NCBI RefSeq assembly: GCF_947487515.1
Contig: NZ_CANKWO010000001.1
Location: forward strand, 124,001 to 188,000
Reading direction: 5' to 3'
Length of the DNA: 64,000 nt
Source: an uncultured Litoreibacter sp.
Lineage (GTDB): Bacteria; Pseudomonadota; Alphaproteobacteria; Rhodobacterales; Rhodobacteraceae
The notes under the pieces were generated by a model. That model did no database searches, was not told the DNA's origin, and worked only from the letters and a program-made list of their open reading frames with translations. A program made the translations under genes and the position numbers. Below, piece by piece: positions 9,974 to 20,177 of this stretch. The number at the start of each line of letters is the position of its first letter. Within the stretch, counting starts at the first letter, position 1.

Positions 9974-10989
9974 GCGGCCTCCGTGGTCAATTTGGCCAAG
10001 GCGTCAACCTTGGATTTTGCCGCACCACTGTCGATGCTGGCGCGGGCCATTTCTACCCCTTCGGGCAAACTCGAGGCCGTGTCAGCCACCACCAACGCGG
10101 CGGCGGAGTTCAAAAGCACGGCGTCGCGGTAGGCGGATTTTTCACCGGCCAGCAAGGCCCGAAAGGCCACCGCATTCTCTGCGGGGGTGCCGCCGATAAT
10201 TTCTTCAAAGGCCCGCGGCGCAAGGCCTGCGTCTTCGGGGGCCACTTCCATGTCCGTCACGGCCCCGTTTTCCAAAGCGGCAACCTTCGAGGGCGCGGAG
10301 ATAGATAACTCGTCGGTGCCGTCGCCACCATGCACCAGCCATGCCTTCTCCGAGCCCAAGGCCAGCAAGGTTTCGGCCATGGGGCGGATCAGCTCGGCAG
10401 AGAAGGCACCAGTGAGCTGACGCGTCACGCCTGCGGGGTTGGTCAGCGGGCCAAGAATGTTGAAAATCGTACGGGTTCCAAGTTCCGCGCGCGTTGGCAT
10501 AACATGGGCAATCGCGGGGTGATGCATTGGGGCCATCATGAAGCCGATGCCGATGTCCTTGATGGCCTGTGCCACGACCTCGGCGCCCACCATGACGTTG
10601 ATGCCCATCTCCCCAAGCGCGTCCGCCGCACCTGATTTGGACGACAGGTTCCGGTTGCCATGTTTGGCCACAACGACGCCAGCCCCAGCGACCACAAAGG
10701 CCGTGGCGGTCGAGATGTTCAACGTGCTTTTGCCATCGCCGCCCGTGCCCACAATATCCATAGCGCCGACCGGAGCCTCCACGGCGTTGCACTTCGAGCG
10801 CATTACCGCGGCGGCGGCGGCGTATTCATCAACCGTTTCCCCCCGCGTGCGCAGAGCCATCAAAAACCCGCCAATCTGGCTGGGGGTTGCCTCGCCATTG
10901 AAAAGGGCCTCGAAGGCCGTTTCCGCCTCGGAGCGGATCAACGGGCGGTCGGCTGCAGTACCGATGAGCGGTTTTAGGGCGTCACTCAT
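9970..10989 (-). CDS. trpD: Anthranilate phosphoribosyltransferase
   Basis: A 339-residue TrpD that joins anthranilate and PRPP. The phosphate-binding motif [13 protein letters not shown] and the [15 protein letters not shown] anthranilate-site segment are visible. The ATG overlaps the trpG stop by 4 nt and the gene overlaps trpC downstream, so all three are probably translationally coupled. Confidence 0.97.
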   Translation of the reverse strand: MSDALKPLIGTAADRPLIRSEAETAFEALFNGEATPSQIGGFLMALRTRGETVDEYAAAAAVMRSKCNAVEAPVGAMDIVGTGGDGKSTLNISTATAFVVAGAGVVVAKHGNRNLSSKSGAADALGEMGINVMVGAEVVAQAIKDIGIGFMMAPMHHPAIAHVMPTRAELGTRTIFNILGPLTNPAGVTRQLTGAFSAELIRPMAETLLALGSEKAWLVHGGDGTDELSISAPSKVAALENGAVTDMEVAPEDAGLAPRAFEEIIGGTPAENAVAFRALLAGEKSAYRDAVLLNSAAALVVADTASSLPEGVEMARASIDSGAAKSKVDALAKLTTEAA

Positions 10990-11582
10990 GCCGCGACCCC
11001 AGGTTGGGCAGGGAGCGTATCAAGGAAGTTTTTCAGCATCTGGTGCCCATGTTGCGAGGCAATGCTTTCAGGGTGAAACTGCACACCATGCATGGGCAAT
11101 TCACGGTGTTGCAGCCCCATAATGGTGCCGTCCTCCAGTTCTGCCGTGACTTCCAACTCACTTGGCAGGCTCGCGCGGTCCACCACAAGGGAGTGATAGC
11201 GCGTCGCTTCAAACGGGGAGGGAAGGCCCTTGAAAACACTTTTGCCCTCATGGATGTAGCTGCCCATCTTTCCGTGCACGATTTCTGTGTGGCGCACGAC
11301 CTTGCCGCCGAAGGCCTCGCCGATGGTTTGATGTCCAAGGCAGACCCCAAACAATGGCGTCTTGGTTTCTGCGGCGGCGGCCGTCAGGGCCAGACAAATG
11401 CCCGCATCGCTGGGAGTCTTGGGCCCAGGGCTAAGTACAATTCCACGGGCGTTCATCGCCATCGCTTCTTGCACGTTGATGGCGTCATTGCGCACAACCT
11501 TCACATCTGCACCCAACTCGCCAAAGAAGTGCACCAGATTATAGGTGAAACTGTCGTAATTATCGATCAATAGCAGCATCAT
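10986..11582 (-). CDS. trpG: Anthranilate synthase component II (glutamine amidotransferase)
   Basis: A 198-residue class I glutamine amidotransferase that feeds ammonia to TrpE. The nucleophile Cys lies in FGVCLGHQT and the His-Glu pair in FHPESI. Start: tandem ATGs at 11582 and 11579 after AAAGGG; either may be used. It is the first gene of the leftward trpGDC run. Its partner trpE is about 2 kb away behind a divergent gene. No Trp-rich leader peptide was seen upstream. Confidence 0.96.
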   Translation of the reverse strand: MMLLLIDNYDSFTYNLVHFFGELGADVKVVRNDAINVQEAMAMNARGIVLSPGPKTPSDAGICLALTAAAAETKTPLFGVCLGHQTIGEAFGGKVVRHTEIVHGKMGSYIHEGKSVFKGLPSPFEATRYHSLVVDRASLPSELEVTAELEDGTIMGLQHRELPMHGVQFHPESIASQHGHQMLKNFLDTLPAQPGVAA

Positions 11583-11764
11583 CTTACCCTTTGCTCCGAA
11601 AGGGCTTTCCAGTCCCTAACGTGTCGCGGTATAAATGCTCAGAGCTACGGGCTGGGGTCAAGGCCGCTTATATCGGTGACCTACAAACAATAAGGGCGAA
11701 AAGGCCCAAAGTTTCGCCTATGCTCTGAGGTGACGACACAAATGATCGGGCGAGGGTCAAGAGA

Positions 11765-13315
11765 ATGGCAAATGGAATTGGTGCAGGGGTGGTCTCTGGT
11801 GGATTTGTAGGCACTGTGGTGCTGGCAATGCTGTCGCTCTATGCGCCACTGCCGCAAGATCGCATTGATGCCGCGCCGAAACTTGAAGTGGAAACCGCAA
11901 CGCCTGATGCAGTGTCATCCGAAGACGCGACGAAAGCGGATACAGCCGCGCAAGTAAAAGATGACACCTCCGTTGCCGCGTCGTCCAGCGCGGCGACCGC
12001 CGCCAGCGTGGAGCAAAGCGAAACCGCCCCGACTGCGCCGACGTCGACAGCCCCAACATCTGCGGCCGCAGTTGTTCAGCCTGAGGCGCCGCAAGGAGAT
12101 GTGGCCAGCACAGCAAACACAGACAGCCCAGCAGCCGAAATCGCCAGTACTGACGACCGCGCGGCCAGTTTAGCCCCGCAGGACGCATCGGTCGCTCCGG
12201 CACAAACTACAGGCGAGATCGTCGTTGCCAGCGCCGATCCGTCCTCCACAGCTGTAACGCAAGTCGAGGCAGGCGAACAGGCCTTGGCAGCAGATGCCGC
12301 CCCGCAGGTTGAAACCGCAGCAGTTGAAACGACCTCTCCCACGGTGCAGCCCGATGAGGTTGCTTCGCCGGTTGTTACGGGAACCGAGAAAACCGAAGAC
12401 GACGCCCAAACACTGGCTACGGCAGAGCCCGCTACGTCGAAGCCGTCCAATTTGCCGGTCATAACCTCTGCACCGCAAGAGATCGAGCTGGCCTCCGCCG
12501 ACACGCCGATTACATTGCCGCAAGTTGACTCAGGCGTGATCACCAACCGGTTGCCAAGCGTGGGCGGAGCCGCAGAAGTGGACGCCGAGCCAGAGGCGCC
12601 AGCGGATGTGGCGCCCTCGTCAGCCGAAGATTTAGGAGCCTTACGCGCCTTTGCCGCTCCGGTTGAAGGGGTGGAAGATAAGGCGCTCTTTGGGGTTGTG
12701 CTGATCGATAGCGGAGAAGACGGAATTCCGCGCAGTGACTTGATGAAACTGGCCGTCCCCGTCACCATTGCGATCGATCCGACCGCCCCCAATGCCAAGC
12801 AGATCATGACAGATTACCGTGCCGCAGGTATCGAAGTTGTGGCGATTGCTAATGAGCTGCCCACAGCCTCCTCACCAAGTGATGTGGCGGTCGCGGTAGA
12901 GGCCTATTTTGCGCAACTCCCGCAAGCGGTGGGGATCATGGATCCGTTGGATGGCCGCATCCAGTCCAACCGGTCATTGCTACAACCGGTTTTGGGCGCC
13001 ATTCGAAATTCGGGACATGGGCTGATTACCTATGATCGCGGGTTGAACACCGCGCAACAAGCGGCCCGTCGTGAAGACATTCCAGCCGCCACTGTGTTCC
13101 GCGTGCTCGACGCTGATCTGGAGGAAAGCCCCAAGATCAAACGCTATCTGGACCGCGCGGCGTTCAATGCCAATCGCGACGGTGCGGTGGTGGTGGTTGG
13201 GCGCAGCTATCCCGAGACAGTCAAAGCCATTGTGGAATGGGTGTTGGAAAAGAAGGAAGCAGGGATCGCCATGGTTCCTGTGTCGGCGGTTATGCTTGCG
13301 GATGAGGCCTCCTGA
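11765..13315 (+). CDS. Divergent polysaccharide deacetylase family protein, membrane-anchored
   Basis: 516 residues. An N-terminal membrane anchor (about 5-28) is followed by a long Ala/Pro/Ser/Thr-rich low-complexity linker (about 40-260). The C-terminal ~220 residues match the YibQ / Polysacc_deac_2 family (FGVVLIDSG, then VTIAIDPTAPNA, VGIMDPLDGRIQSN). These proteins are periplasmic and thought to act in the envelope; the true substrate is unknown. Its ATG follows AAGAG. It converges on trpE, and a hairpin overlaps its stop codon. Confidence 0.82.
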   Translation: MANGIGAGVVSGGFVGTVVLAMLSLYAPLPQDRIDAAPKLEVETATPDAVSSEDATKADTAAQVKDDTSVAASSSAATAASVEQSETAPTAPTSTAPTSAAAVVQPEAPQGDVASTANTDSPAAEIASTDDRAASLAPQDASVAPAQTTGEIVVASADPSSTAVTQVEAGEQALAADAAPQVETAAVETTSPTVQPDEVASPVVTGTEKTEDDAQTLATAEPATSKPSNLPVITSAPQEIELASADTPITLPQVDSGVITNRLPSVGGAAEVDAEPEAPADVAPSSAEDLGALRAFAAPVEGVEDKALFGVVLIDSGEDGIPRSDLMKLAVPVTIAIDPTAPNAKQIMTDYRAAGIEVVAIANELPTASSPSDVAVAVEAYFAQLPQAVGIMDPLDGRIQSNRSLLQPVLGAIRNSGHGLITYDRGLNTAQQAARREDIPAATVFRVLDADLEESPKIKRYLDRAAFNANRDGAVVVVGRSYPETVKAIVEWVLEKKEAGIAMVPVSAVMLADEAS

Positions 13316-13332
13316 GCGACAGGGGCCTCATC
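13301..13332. terminator. Hairpin overlapping the deacetylase-like gene's stop codon, between convergent genes
   Basis: GATGAGGCC (13301-13309) pairs perfectly with GGCCTCATC (13324-13332), with the TGA stop in the loop. It sits between convergent genes and could end transcription from both sides. There is no long T-tract, so termination is inferred. Confidence 0.5.
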
Positions 13333-13336
13333 GAGT

Positions 13337-14851
13337 CTAGCTGTTGTTTCCGTCACGCAGGAACATTCCGGCCTCTTTAGCTGCCATGCGCAAGGCCTTG
13401 GATTTATTGACGGTTTCCTCAAATTCAGCTTCGGGATCGCTGTCATATACAACGCCGCCACCAGCTTGAACGTAAAGTTTGTCGTCCTTCACCACGCCCG
13501 TGCGCAATGCGATGCAGATATCCATGTCACCATTGGACGAAAAGTAGCCGCAGCCGCCGCCATAAACGCCGCGTTTCTCGGGCTCTAATTCGTCGATGAT
13601 CTCCATTGCGCGCACCTTTGGCGCACCGGATACGGTTCCCGCAGGCAGGCCCGACAAAAGCGCAGACAGCGCGTCTTGGTCTTCGGCCAACTCGCCCGTG
13701 ACATTGGAGACGATATGCATCACGTGGCTATAGCGCTCGATGATGAATTTTTCGGTTGGGCTAACCGTGCCGATCTTTGACACTTTGCCCGTGTCATTGC
13801 GACCGAGGTCAAGCAGCATCAAATGCTCTGCCAGCTCTTTCTTATCGGCCAGCAGGTCTTGCTCCAACGCGCGGTCTTCCTCAGGGGTGGCCCCGCGTTT
13901 GCGGGTGCCCGCGATTGGGCGGATTGTGACCTCTCGGCCAAAGACGCGCACCAGTATTTCTGGGCTGGCCCCAACGATCTGGAAACCCCCCATGTTAAAA
14001 AAGAACATGAACGGCGACGGGTTGGTGCGCCGCAACGCGCGGTAGAGCGAAAAGGGCGGCAAAGGGAAATCTTGCGTCCAGCGTTGTGAGGGCACTACCT
14101 GAAAGATGTCGCCCGCACGGATGTAGTCTTTGGCCTTTTCGACCGCGTCCAGGTAACCTTGATGGGTGAAGTTGGACACAGGTTCGGCCACTTCGGTTTC
14201 TTGGCCCAGATCGCGGGTGTCCGCAGGCATCGGGCGATCCAGATCGCGCACCGCATCCATGACCCGTTCGGCGGCCTGCGCATAAGCTGCACGCGCGGAT
14301 TGCCCTTCGGATGCCCAAGCAGGGCTGACCACGATGACTTCTCCTTTGACACCGTCCAGCACCACAACCACAGACGGCCGCTGCATAATGGCATCCGGCA
14401 CGCCCAAGGGATCTGGGTTCACATTGGGAAGATGTTCCACCAGACGGATCATGTCATAGCCAAGGTAGCCGAATAGCCCAGCCGAGGCCGCTGGCAACCC
14501 GTCAGGCAGGTCAATGCGGCTTTCGGCCAGAACTTCGCGTAAGGCCGTTAGCGGGTCACTTTTGCAAGGTTCGAAGGCGTCGCGGTCAAATCGGGCGGTG
14601 CGGTTCAACTCGCTGGTGTTGCCATGGCAGCGCCAGATCAAATCGGGCTTCATGCCGATGATCGAGTAGCGTCCACGCACCTCTCCGCCGGTCACCGATT
14701 CCAGCACAAAGCTGTCCGGTTGCGCAGCGGTGAGTTTCAGCATCAACGACACCGGAGTATCGAGATCCGCCGCCAGCCGTGTGTAGACCACCTGATTTTC
14801 GCCCGCATCGAAACGCTTGGCGAACTCGTCATATTCGGGAAACAAAGCCAT
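13337..14851 (-). CDS. trpE: Anthranilate synthase component I
   Basis: A 504-residue TrpE making anthranilate from chorismate. Chorismate-binding motifs GTVSGAPKVRAMEIIDELE and YGGGCGYF are present. The N-terminal FVLESVTGGEVRGRYSIIG matches the region of the tryptophan feedback site. It starts 3 nt after the ppiD-like stop, so it is probably co-transcribed with that gene rather than having a classic trp leader; none is seen in this gap or upstream of the ppiD-like gene. Confidence 0.97.
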   Translation of the reverse strand: MALFPEYDEFAKRFDAGENQVVYTRLAADLDTPVSLMLKLTAAQPDSFVLESVTGGEVRGRYSIIGMKPDLIWRCHGNTSELNRTARFDRDAFEPCKSDPLTALREVLAESRIDLPDGLPAASAGLFGYLGYDMIRLVEHLPNVNPDPLGVPDAIMQRPSVVVVLDGVKGEVIVVSPAWASEGQSARAAYAQAAERVMDAVRDLDRPMPADTRDLGQETEVAEPVSNFTHQGYLDAVEKAKDYIRAGDIFQVVPSQRWTQDFPLPPFSLYRALRRTNPSPFMFFFNMGGFQIVGASPEILVRVFGREVTIRPIAGTRKRGATPEEDRALEQDLLADKKELAEHLMLLDLGRNDTGKVSKIGTVSPTEKFIIERYSHVMHIVSNVTGELAEDQDALSALLSGLPAGTVSGAPKVRAMEIIDELEPEKRGVYGGGCGYFSSNGDMDICIALRTGVVKDDKLYVQAGGGVVYDSDPEAEFEETVNKSKALRMAAKEAGMFLRDGNNS

Positions 14852-14854
14852 GGG

Positions 14855-16711
14855 TTAATGAATGCTCGCGTTCACAGCGTTGATCGAGACTTGGTCAAGG
14901 CTTAAGCCGTGGCGCGACAGCACCGACTGACCGAAAAGCTCAAACACATCTGCGGCCAATCCGGCACTTCCTTGCTGGGACAGCTGGCTCAGGAACGCTT
15001 GCGCATCCTCTGCTTCCAGATCCGCGTCCGAGATATCGAGAAGCTTGACCAAAATGGCCCCTTCGTCAGATGGCACCAAGGCGGTTTCTCCCGCGGCTTC
15101 AAGATCAAACGCGGTAACCAGCAGGGCCACTGGCATGTTCTCGACAAAGTCCGTACGGCCACGATCTGTCTCTGTGCGGCCTTCGAGGCTGAGGGCCTCC
15201 ATGGTTTCGCCGGCGTCCAGCTTTGCCTTCAGCGCGTCACCCAACTCGGTCAGGCGGCGCTTTGTTTGCGCTGCGTCCCAAGCTGCGGCGACTTCTTCGC
15301 GAATGTCCTCCAACGGGGGCAGGGCGGGTGCTACGATCTCGTCCAAACGAGCCGCAAAGATACCGCCATCTGACAGTTCACGGGCCTCCGGAAAATCGCC
15401 TTCATTCATCAAGGCGGCTTCTTCGCGGAAGTTGTCATAGCCGGCGATACCGCTGCGTTCTTCATCAAAGAAGTCGATCTGGGCGAAGACAAGATCGGTA
15501 TCCTTGCCCAATTCTTCCAAGGAGGCACCGCCCGCAAGCAGGTCGTCTACATCGTTCATTTGATCCAGAACCGCACGGCGGGCTTGGTCAGCTGTGGCTT
15601 GTTCCACCAGCTCGTCGCGCACCTCTTCGAGGGTGATCTCTCGGGCTTCCAGAACCGCGTTGATACGGTAAAGCGCGGGTCCCAAAGATGTCTCAACAGG
15701 GGCCGAGATGCCTGGTTCGGTCAAGGCGAACACAGCCTCTGCAATCGGGCCATCCAGATCATCGCGTGCTACTTCGCCTTGATCCACGTCTTCCAGCGTC
15801 AGGCCGCGTTCCTCAACGAGGGCGTCAAATGTTGTCTCACCAGCGTCCAAGGCTGCTTTGGCAGCAGTGGCGGCTGCCGTGTCGATGAAGCTTAGGCGCT
15901 CCACCATCCGGCGATCCGGTTGGTTGAACTCGTCCGAGCGCTCGTCATATAGCGCGCGCAACTCATCTTCATTCGGCGTGATCTCGGCGGCCACCATGTC
16001 AGGTGTTAGCCAAGCATAGCTGATCTTGCGAATTTCAGGGGTTTCGAATTGCGCAGCATTTTCGCTGTGGAATTCTGCTAACTCGGCGTCTGTTGGGACG
16101 GCATTAGGCGTTGTGAGCAAATCGGCCCCCAAGGTGGCCCAGCGGAACGACCGGCGTTGGCCCAAAAACCCATAGAGCGTTTCGGCATAAGCGTCATTCA
16201 ACGTCAGCCCGCCGGTGACGGATTGCTCCAGAATTTGGCGCGCGGCGGTGCTGCGCAAGCTGTCTTCGAATTCGGCAGGGCGGATATTGCTGCGCTCCAG
16301 CGCGAACTCATAAGAGTCGCGATCAAAGGTGCCGGTCGGGCCTTGGAAGGCTTGAACCTGCTGCAATTGGTTCAGCACTTCGCCATCTCCCACCGACAGG
16401 CCGATGACGCGGGCTTCTTCGGTCAAGGCTGATACCGCTGCAATCCGTTCACGGACCCGCAGGTCGATGCCTTCACGCAGGGCGGTCTGCATCGACACGG
16501 GCTGTTGGCGGCGACGGCTCTCAAAGTTGAGCTCCTGCTGCAGACCGTTTTGATACTCTTGAGCCGTGATGGGGGTATCACCTACACTGCCGATAGTTGT
16601 GATGTTGCCGCCAAGCCCGCCGGCCCCAAAGCCCGCTAGACCGAGTACCAACAAGAGCAAAATAACCCACACCGCGAAGCGCGATGCGCTTGATTTGCCT
16701 GACTTGGCCAT
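14855..16711 (-). CDS. Peptidyl-prolyl cis-trans isomerase, PpiD/SurA type
   Basis: 618 residues with one N-terminal transmembrane anchor (about 11-32) and a large periplasmic part. A SurA_N-like chaperone region (about 35-200) is followed by a parvulin-like domain (about 240-360, containing VERLSFID and FALTEPGISAPVETSLGPALYRI). The architecture is that of PpiD, a chaperone for newly exported proteins at the inner membrane. The catalytic activity of such domains is often weak. It lies directly upstream of trpE with 3 nt between them. Confidence 0.88.
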   Translation of the reverse strand: MAKSGKSSASRFAVWVILLLLVLGLAGFGAGGLGGNITTIGSVGDTPITAQEYQNGLQQELNFESRRRQQPVSMQTALREGIDLRVRERIAAVSALTEEARVIGLSVGDGEVLNQLQQVQAFQGPTGTFDRDSYEFALERSNIRPAEFEDSLRSTAARQILEQSVTGGLTLNDAYAETLYGFLGQRRSFRWATLGADLLTTPNAVPTDAELAEFHSENAAQFETPEIRKISYAWLTPDMVAAEITPNEDELRALYDERSDEFNQPDRRMVERLSFIDTAAATAAKAALDAGETTFDALVEERGLTLEDVDQGEVARDDLDGPIAEAVFALTEPGISAPVETSLGPALYRINAVLEAREITLEEVRDELVEQATADQARRAVLDQMNDVDDLLAGGASLEELGKDTDLVFAQIDFFDEERSGIAGYDNFREEAALMNEGDFPEARELSDGGIFAARLDEIVAPALPPLEDIREEVAAAWDAAQTKRRLTELGDALKAKLDAGETMEALSLEGRTETDRGRTDFVENMPVALLVTAFDLEAAGETALVPSDEGAILVKLLDISDADLEAEDAQAFLSQLSQQGSAGLAADVFELFGQSVLSRHGLSLDQVSINAVNASIH

Positions 16712-16778
16712 GTCTCACCTTCCTAGAAGAATACCAGTTTCAAACTGTTAGACCGTTGCCCACACAGGGGCAAGGCGA

Positions 16779-17951
16779 TCAAAGGGTTTCCATACGTTCA
16801 AATAACTGTGCAATGCCATCTGCGTCGATATTTGCGAAAGCTATGCGCAGTGAATTTGCCCCAGATGCGTCGCCCTCAGGGACAAACATCGTGCCTGGAA
16901 GGCATAAAACACTGATCTCGCGCACCATGCGTTGGGCCAATTGATCTGACGGCTCGTCGAAAGGGTGTTTCAGATAGGCAAAATAAGCGCCATTGCCCTG
17001 CATCACCCAACCTTTGGCGGCGAGACGGGGGAAATGGGTTTCGATGGCCGCCCGTCGGGCCAGAATTTCGGCCCGCTGCTCACCGAGCCAAGCGCCCAAA
17101 TGTCGCATTCCCCAAAGGGCGGCGCGTTGACCCAACTGGTTGGGGCAAATCGTGACGGTATCAAGGAACTTCTCGGCTTGTGCCAAACGCGCGACGGAGG
17201 CGACCATAGCCCCCACACGGTGTCCGGTCAGCCGGTAGGCCTTGGAAAACGAATAGAGCTGGATCAGCGTTTGATCCCAGTCGGGGCGGGTGAACAGATC
17301 ATGTGGCGCACCGCTGCGGCTGTCGAAATCGCGGTAGGTTTCATCCACAATCAACGCGATACCGCGTGATTTGCACAGATCATAGAAGGCCCCCAGCAGG
17401 TCTGACGGATACTCAACGCCACCAGGATTATTCGGGGATACCAATGTGATGGCGCGTGTTTTTGAAGTAATCAAAGCCGCCGCATCGTCAACCGACGGCA
17501 AAAGCTGCGCATCTGTTTTCAAAGCGACCGATGTGATGCCCCCCATATCCAGCCACATCTTGTGGTTGAAATACCAAGGTGTCGGCAAAATCACTTCGTC
17601 GCCGGCCGCACAAAGCGTCGAAATCATTGATGCGAAAGCCTGATTGCATCCAGAGGTGATGGCGACATTCTGCGCGCCCAATGTGGCCGAATAGGCGTCA
17701 TTCCACTGAGTAGCGACCTCTGCACGCAGCTCTGGAAGCCCCAAAACCGGCCCGTAGAGATGGGTCTCATCCTCGTCCAACACGAATTGCGCCATGGCTT
17801 CACGCAACGCCGGTGGCGGCGGATCAACAGGCGCCGCTTGCGAGACGTTGATCAACGGGCGATCTTTGGGGAAATCCACCCCGTCGATCCAGCGCCTTGC
17901 CTCCATAACAGGGGGCGGAAAAGTGGCGGCCATATTTGGGTTCAGACGCAT
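16779..17951 (-). CDS. Class I/II PLP-dependent aminotransferase
   Basis: 390 residues of the aspartate-aminotransferase fold. The PLP lysine is in YSFSKAYRLTGHRVG, with the preceding conserved Asp in IALIVDETYRDF and NPN in LVSPNNPGG. Family members act on various amino acids; the substrate cannot be read from the sequence. It lies between gpt and the ppiD-like gene in a leftward run with short gaps. Confidence 0.88.
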   Translation of the reverse strand: MRLNPNMAATFPPPVMEARRWIDGVDFPKDRPLINVSQAAPVDPPPPALREAMAQFVLDEDETHLYGPVLGLPELRAEVATQWNDAYSATLGAQNVAITSGCNQAFASMISTLCAAGDEVILPTPWYFNHKMWLDMGGITSVALKTDAQLLPSVDDAAALITSKTRAITLVSPNNPGGVEYPSDLLGAFYDLCKSRGIALIVDETYRDFDSRSGAPHDLFTRPDWDQTLIQLYSFSKAYRLTGHRVGAMVASVARLAQAEKFLDTVTICPNQLGQRAALWGMRHLGAWLGEQRAEILARRAAIETHFPRLAAKGWVMQGNGAYFAYLKHPFDEPSDQLAQRMVREISVLCLPGTMFVPEGDASGANSLRIAFANIDADGIAQLFERMETL

Positions 17952-17978
17952 CTGGGTAATTCCTAACAGGATGGAAAA

Positions 17979-18479
17979 CTAGTCGCCGCGATAGGGCTTC
18001 ACATATTGCATCGCCATATCCCATGGGAAGAAAATCCACGTATCTTGAGACACTTCGGTGATGAATGTATCCACCTGAGCGCGCCCCTTGGGCTTGGCAT
18101 AGACCGTGGCGAAATGGGCCTTGGGATAGAGACCGCGCACGATCTCAAGAGTTTTGCCGCTGTCGACCAGATCGTCGATAATCAAGATGCCAGTGCCGTC
18201 GCCCATCAAAGTGTCGTCCGGCTTTTTCAGCACCGAGGCCTCGGATTGGGTCTGGTTGTCGTAGGATTTCACCGAAATCGTATCGACCGTGCGAATGTCC
18301 AGTTCACGCGCTGCAATCATCGCAGGTGCCATGCCCCCACGGGTGATCGCCACAACTGCGCGCCACGCGCCATCCTCAGGGCCATGTCCGTCCAAACGCC
18401 AAGCCAATGCCCGACTGTCACGATGGATTTGATCCCAGCTGATGTGAAATCCTTTTTCGTGCGGTAAGCGGTCGGTCAT
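17979..18479 (-). CDS. gpt: Xanthine phosphoribosyltransferase
   Basis: 166 residues of type I phosphoribosyltransferase. The PRPP loop is [13 protein letters not shown] and the TRGGMAPA loop precedes it, as in bacterial xanthine(-guanine) phosphoribosyltransferase. It salvages purine bases to nucleotides in the cytoplasm. It is followed 27 nt later by the aminotransferase gene on the same strand. Confidence 0.9.
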   Translation of the reverse strand: MTDRLPHEKGFHISWDQIHRDSRALAWRLDGHGPEDGAWRAVVAITRGGMAPAMIAARELDIRTVDTISVKSYDNQTQSEASVLKKPDDTLMGDGTGILIIDDLVDSGKTLEIVRGLYPKAHFATVYAKPKGRAQVDTFITEVSQDTWIFFPWDMAMQYVKPYRGD

Positions 18480-18509
18480 TTTTTGGGGCTCCGTATAGGT
18501 GGTCGCGAT

Positions 18510-19124
18510 TTAGGTGGCGGCGATTTTCACGCCCAGAAGGGCAAGTAACCCGCCAAAGCAGCGGTCGAGGTGGGATTTGAGGCCAAGATAGGCCCGACGA
18601 CTGCGATCAAAAGAGAACAGCCGTGCAACAAAGACATTCCACAATGTGTCATTGAGGAAGACCAACGTCAGGATCACCACATAGACCCAAACAGGGGCCG
18701 ATGGTGGTACAGTCCCAAGAAAAATGGCGCTGAACATGATCGCCGGCTTGGGGTTGGCCAATTGTGTGATCATCCCAAGGCGCAGGGCTGACCAGTCGCT
18801 TCGGGGCAGGGCGCCGTCTTGGGCTTGCTCTAGCGGGGTGTCCGCGCTTTTCCACATTTTCCACCCGAGCCAGACAAGATAGATGCCCCCCAATATCTTC
18901 AAGGACCAAAGCAGCGCTGGTGCGGCCTCAAAGATGATCGCCAGTCCAAACAAGGCCGCCGCCGCCCAGATGACCGCGCTGATCCCTATGCCGATTGAGA
19001 CAAATGTGCCCGCTCTCATACCCTGCATGACGCCAATTCGGGCTGACATCAAAACAGAAGGGCCAGGGCTGATTGCCGCAAAGAGATGCAGCAGCCAAAT
19101 CGCAAATAGGGCGGTGAAGCTCAT
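18510..19124 (-). CDS. LysE/RhtB family amino acid exporter
   Basis: A 204-residue polytopic membrane protein with about six hydrophobic segments. The N-terminal AISPGPSVLM is the family's signature for transport of amino acids or derivatives out of the cell. The substrate is unknown. It begins 6 nt after the fabI stop, so the two are likely in one transcript. Confidence 0.9.
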   Translation of the reverse strand: MSFTALFAIWLLHLFAAISPGPSVLMSARIGVMQGMRAGTFVSIGIGISAVIWAAAALFGLAIIFEAAPALLWSLKILGGIYLVWLGWKMWKSADTPLEQAQDGALPRSDWSALRLGMITQLANPKPAIMFSAIFLGTVPPSAPVWVYVVILTLVFLNDTLWNVFVARLFSFDRSRRAYLGLKSHLDRCFGGLLALLGVKIAAT

Positions 19125-19130
19125 ATGTGG

Positions 19131-19934
19131 CTACTTTTCGATGTCGGGGGCGTCGACGGCCTTCATCCCGACTACATGGTAGCCCGCGTCAACGTGCAAA
19201 ACTTCACCCGTCACGGCAGAGCCGAGGTCAGACAACAAGTAGAGCGCCGACTTGCCGACTTCTTCTTGTGTCACGGTGCGGCGCAGCGGCGCGTTATACT
19301 CGTTCCATTTCATAATGTAGCGGAAATCGCCAATGCCCGAAGCCGCAAGCGTTTTGATTGTGCCAGCTGAAATGGCGTTGACGCGAATGTTGTCCTTGCC
19401 CAAATCCTCGGCCAGATATTTGACCGACGCCTCAAGGGCCGCCTTGGCAACCCCCATGACGTTGTAATGTGGCATGACTTTTTCCGCGCCGTAATAGGTG
19501 AGGGTCAGCATTGAGCCGCCATCGGTCATCATCTTCTCGGCGCGTTGCGCCACGGCTGTAAAGGAATAGACGGAAATATCCATCGACATCCGGAAGTTTT
19601 CGGCGCTGGTGTCGACATAGCGACCGCGCAACTCGTTTTTGTCAGAAAAACCAATGGCATGAACTACAAAGTCCAAGGAACCCCAGTCTTCTTTCAACGT
19701 GTCAAACAAAGCGTCAATCGACGCGCCGTCACCAACATCACACGGAAGCACATGTTTGGCCCCGATGCTGTCGGCCAAGGGACGCACCCGTTTGAGCAGC
19801 GCATCACCCTGATAGGAAAACGCAATTTCCGCACCTTGATCAGCGCAGGCTTTCGCAATTCCCCAAGCGATGGACTTGTCGTTCGCCACCCCCATGATCA
19901 GGCCACGTTTGCCCGCCATCAATCCATTTGACAT
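19131..19934 (-). CDS. fabI: Enoyl-[acyl-carrier-protein] reductase (NADH)
   Basis: A 267-residue short-chain dehydrogenase-like FabI, last step of the fatty-acid elongation cycle. The family GVANDKSIAWGIA nucleotide site and the YNVMGVAK (Tyr-x6-Lys) catalytic pair are present. I take the ATG at 19934, preceded by GGGGGAC; a TTG four codons upstream is open but lacks a site. The gene is first in a leftward run of six and is divergent from pdxH across about 240 nt. Confidence 0.95.
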   Translation of the reverse strand: MSNGLMAGKRGLIMGVANDKSIAWGIAKACADQGAEIAFSYQGDALLKRVRPLADSIGAKHVLPCDVGDGASIDALFDTLKEDWGSLDFVVHAIGFSDKNELRGRYVDTSAENFRMSMDISVYSFTAVAQRAEKMMTDGGSMLTLTYYGAEKVMPHYNVMGVAKAALEASVKYLAEDLGKDNIRVNAISAGTIKTLAASGIGDFRYIMKWNEYNAPLRRTVTQEEVGKSALYLLSDLGSAVTGEVLHVDAGYHVVGMKAVDAPDIEK

Positions 19935-20177
19935 ATAGTCCCCCAACGCGACTTCTTATTTGTGTTTAGGCTGGTGTATGCCAAAGCATTCCCTGCTTCA
20001 AGCCACGGCTAAACAATGTGTTAACTCGCAAAGCGGTCCAACAATCTGCTAACATGCAAAACGCGCGATGATGCGCGGCCCTAAATCAGGGGCAATCATA
20101 CGTGGCGTAACTTCGAAACCCGCCTAACACTGTATTGAGCAGGCAGAAAATGAACGATACAGTTTTCCTCGTAATAC

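Noticed and set aside
11583-11764. A trp leader peptide before trpG
   Set aside because: No short frame with tandem Trp codons and no T-tailed hairpin could be found on the minus strand.
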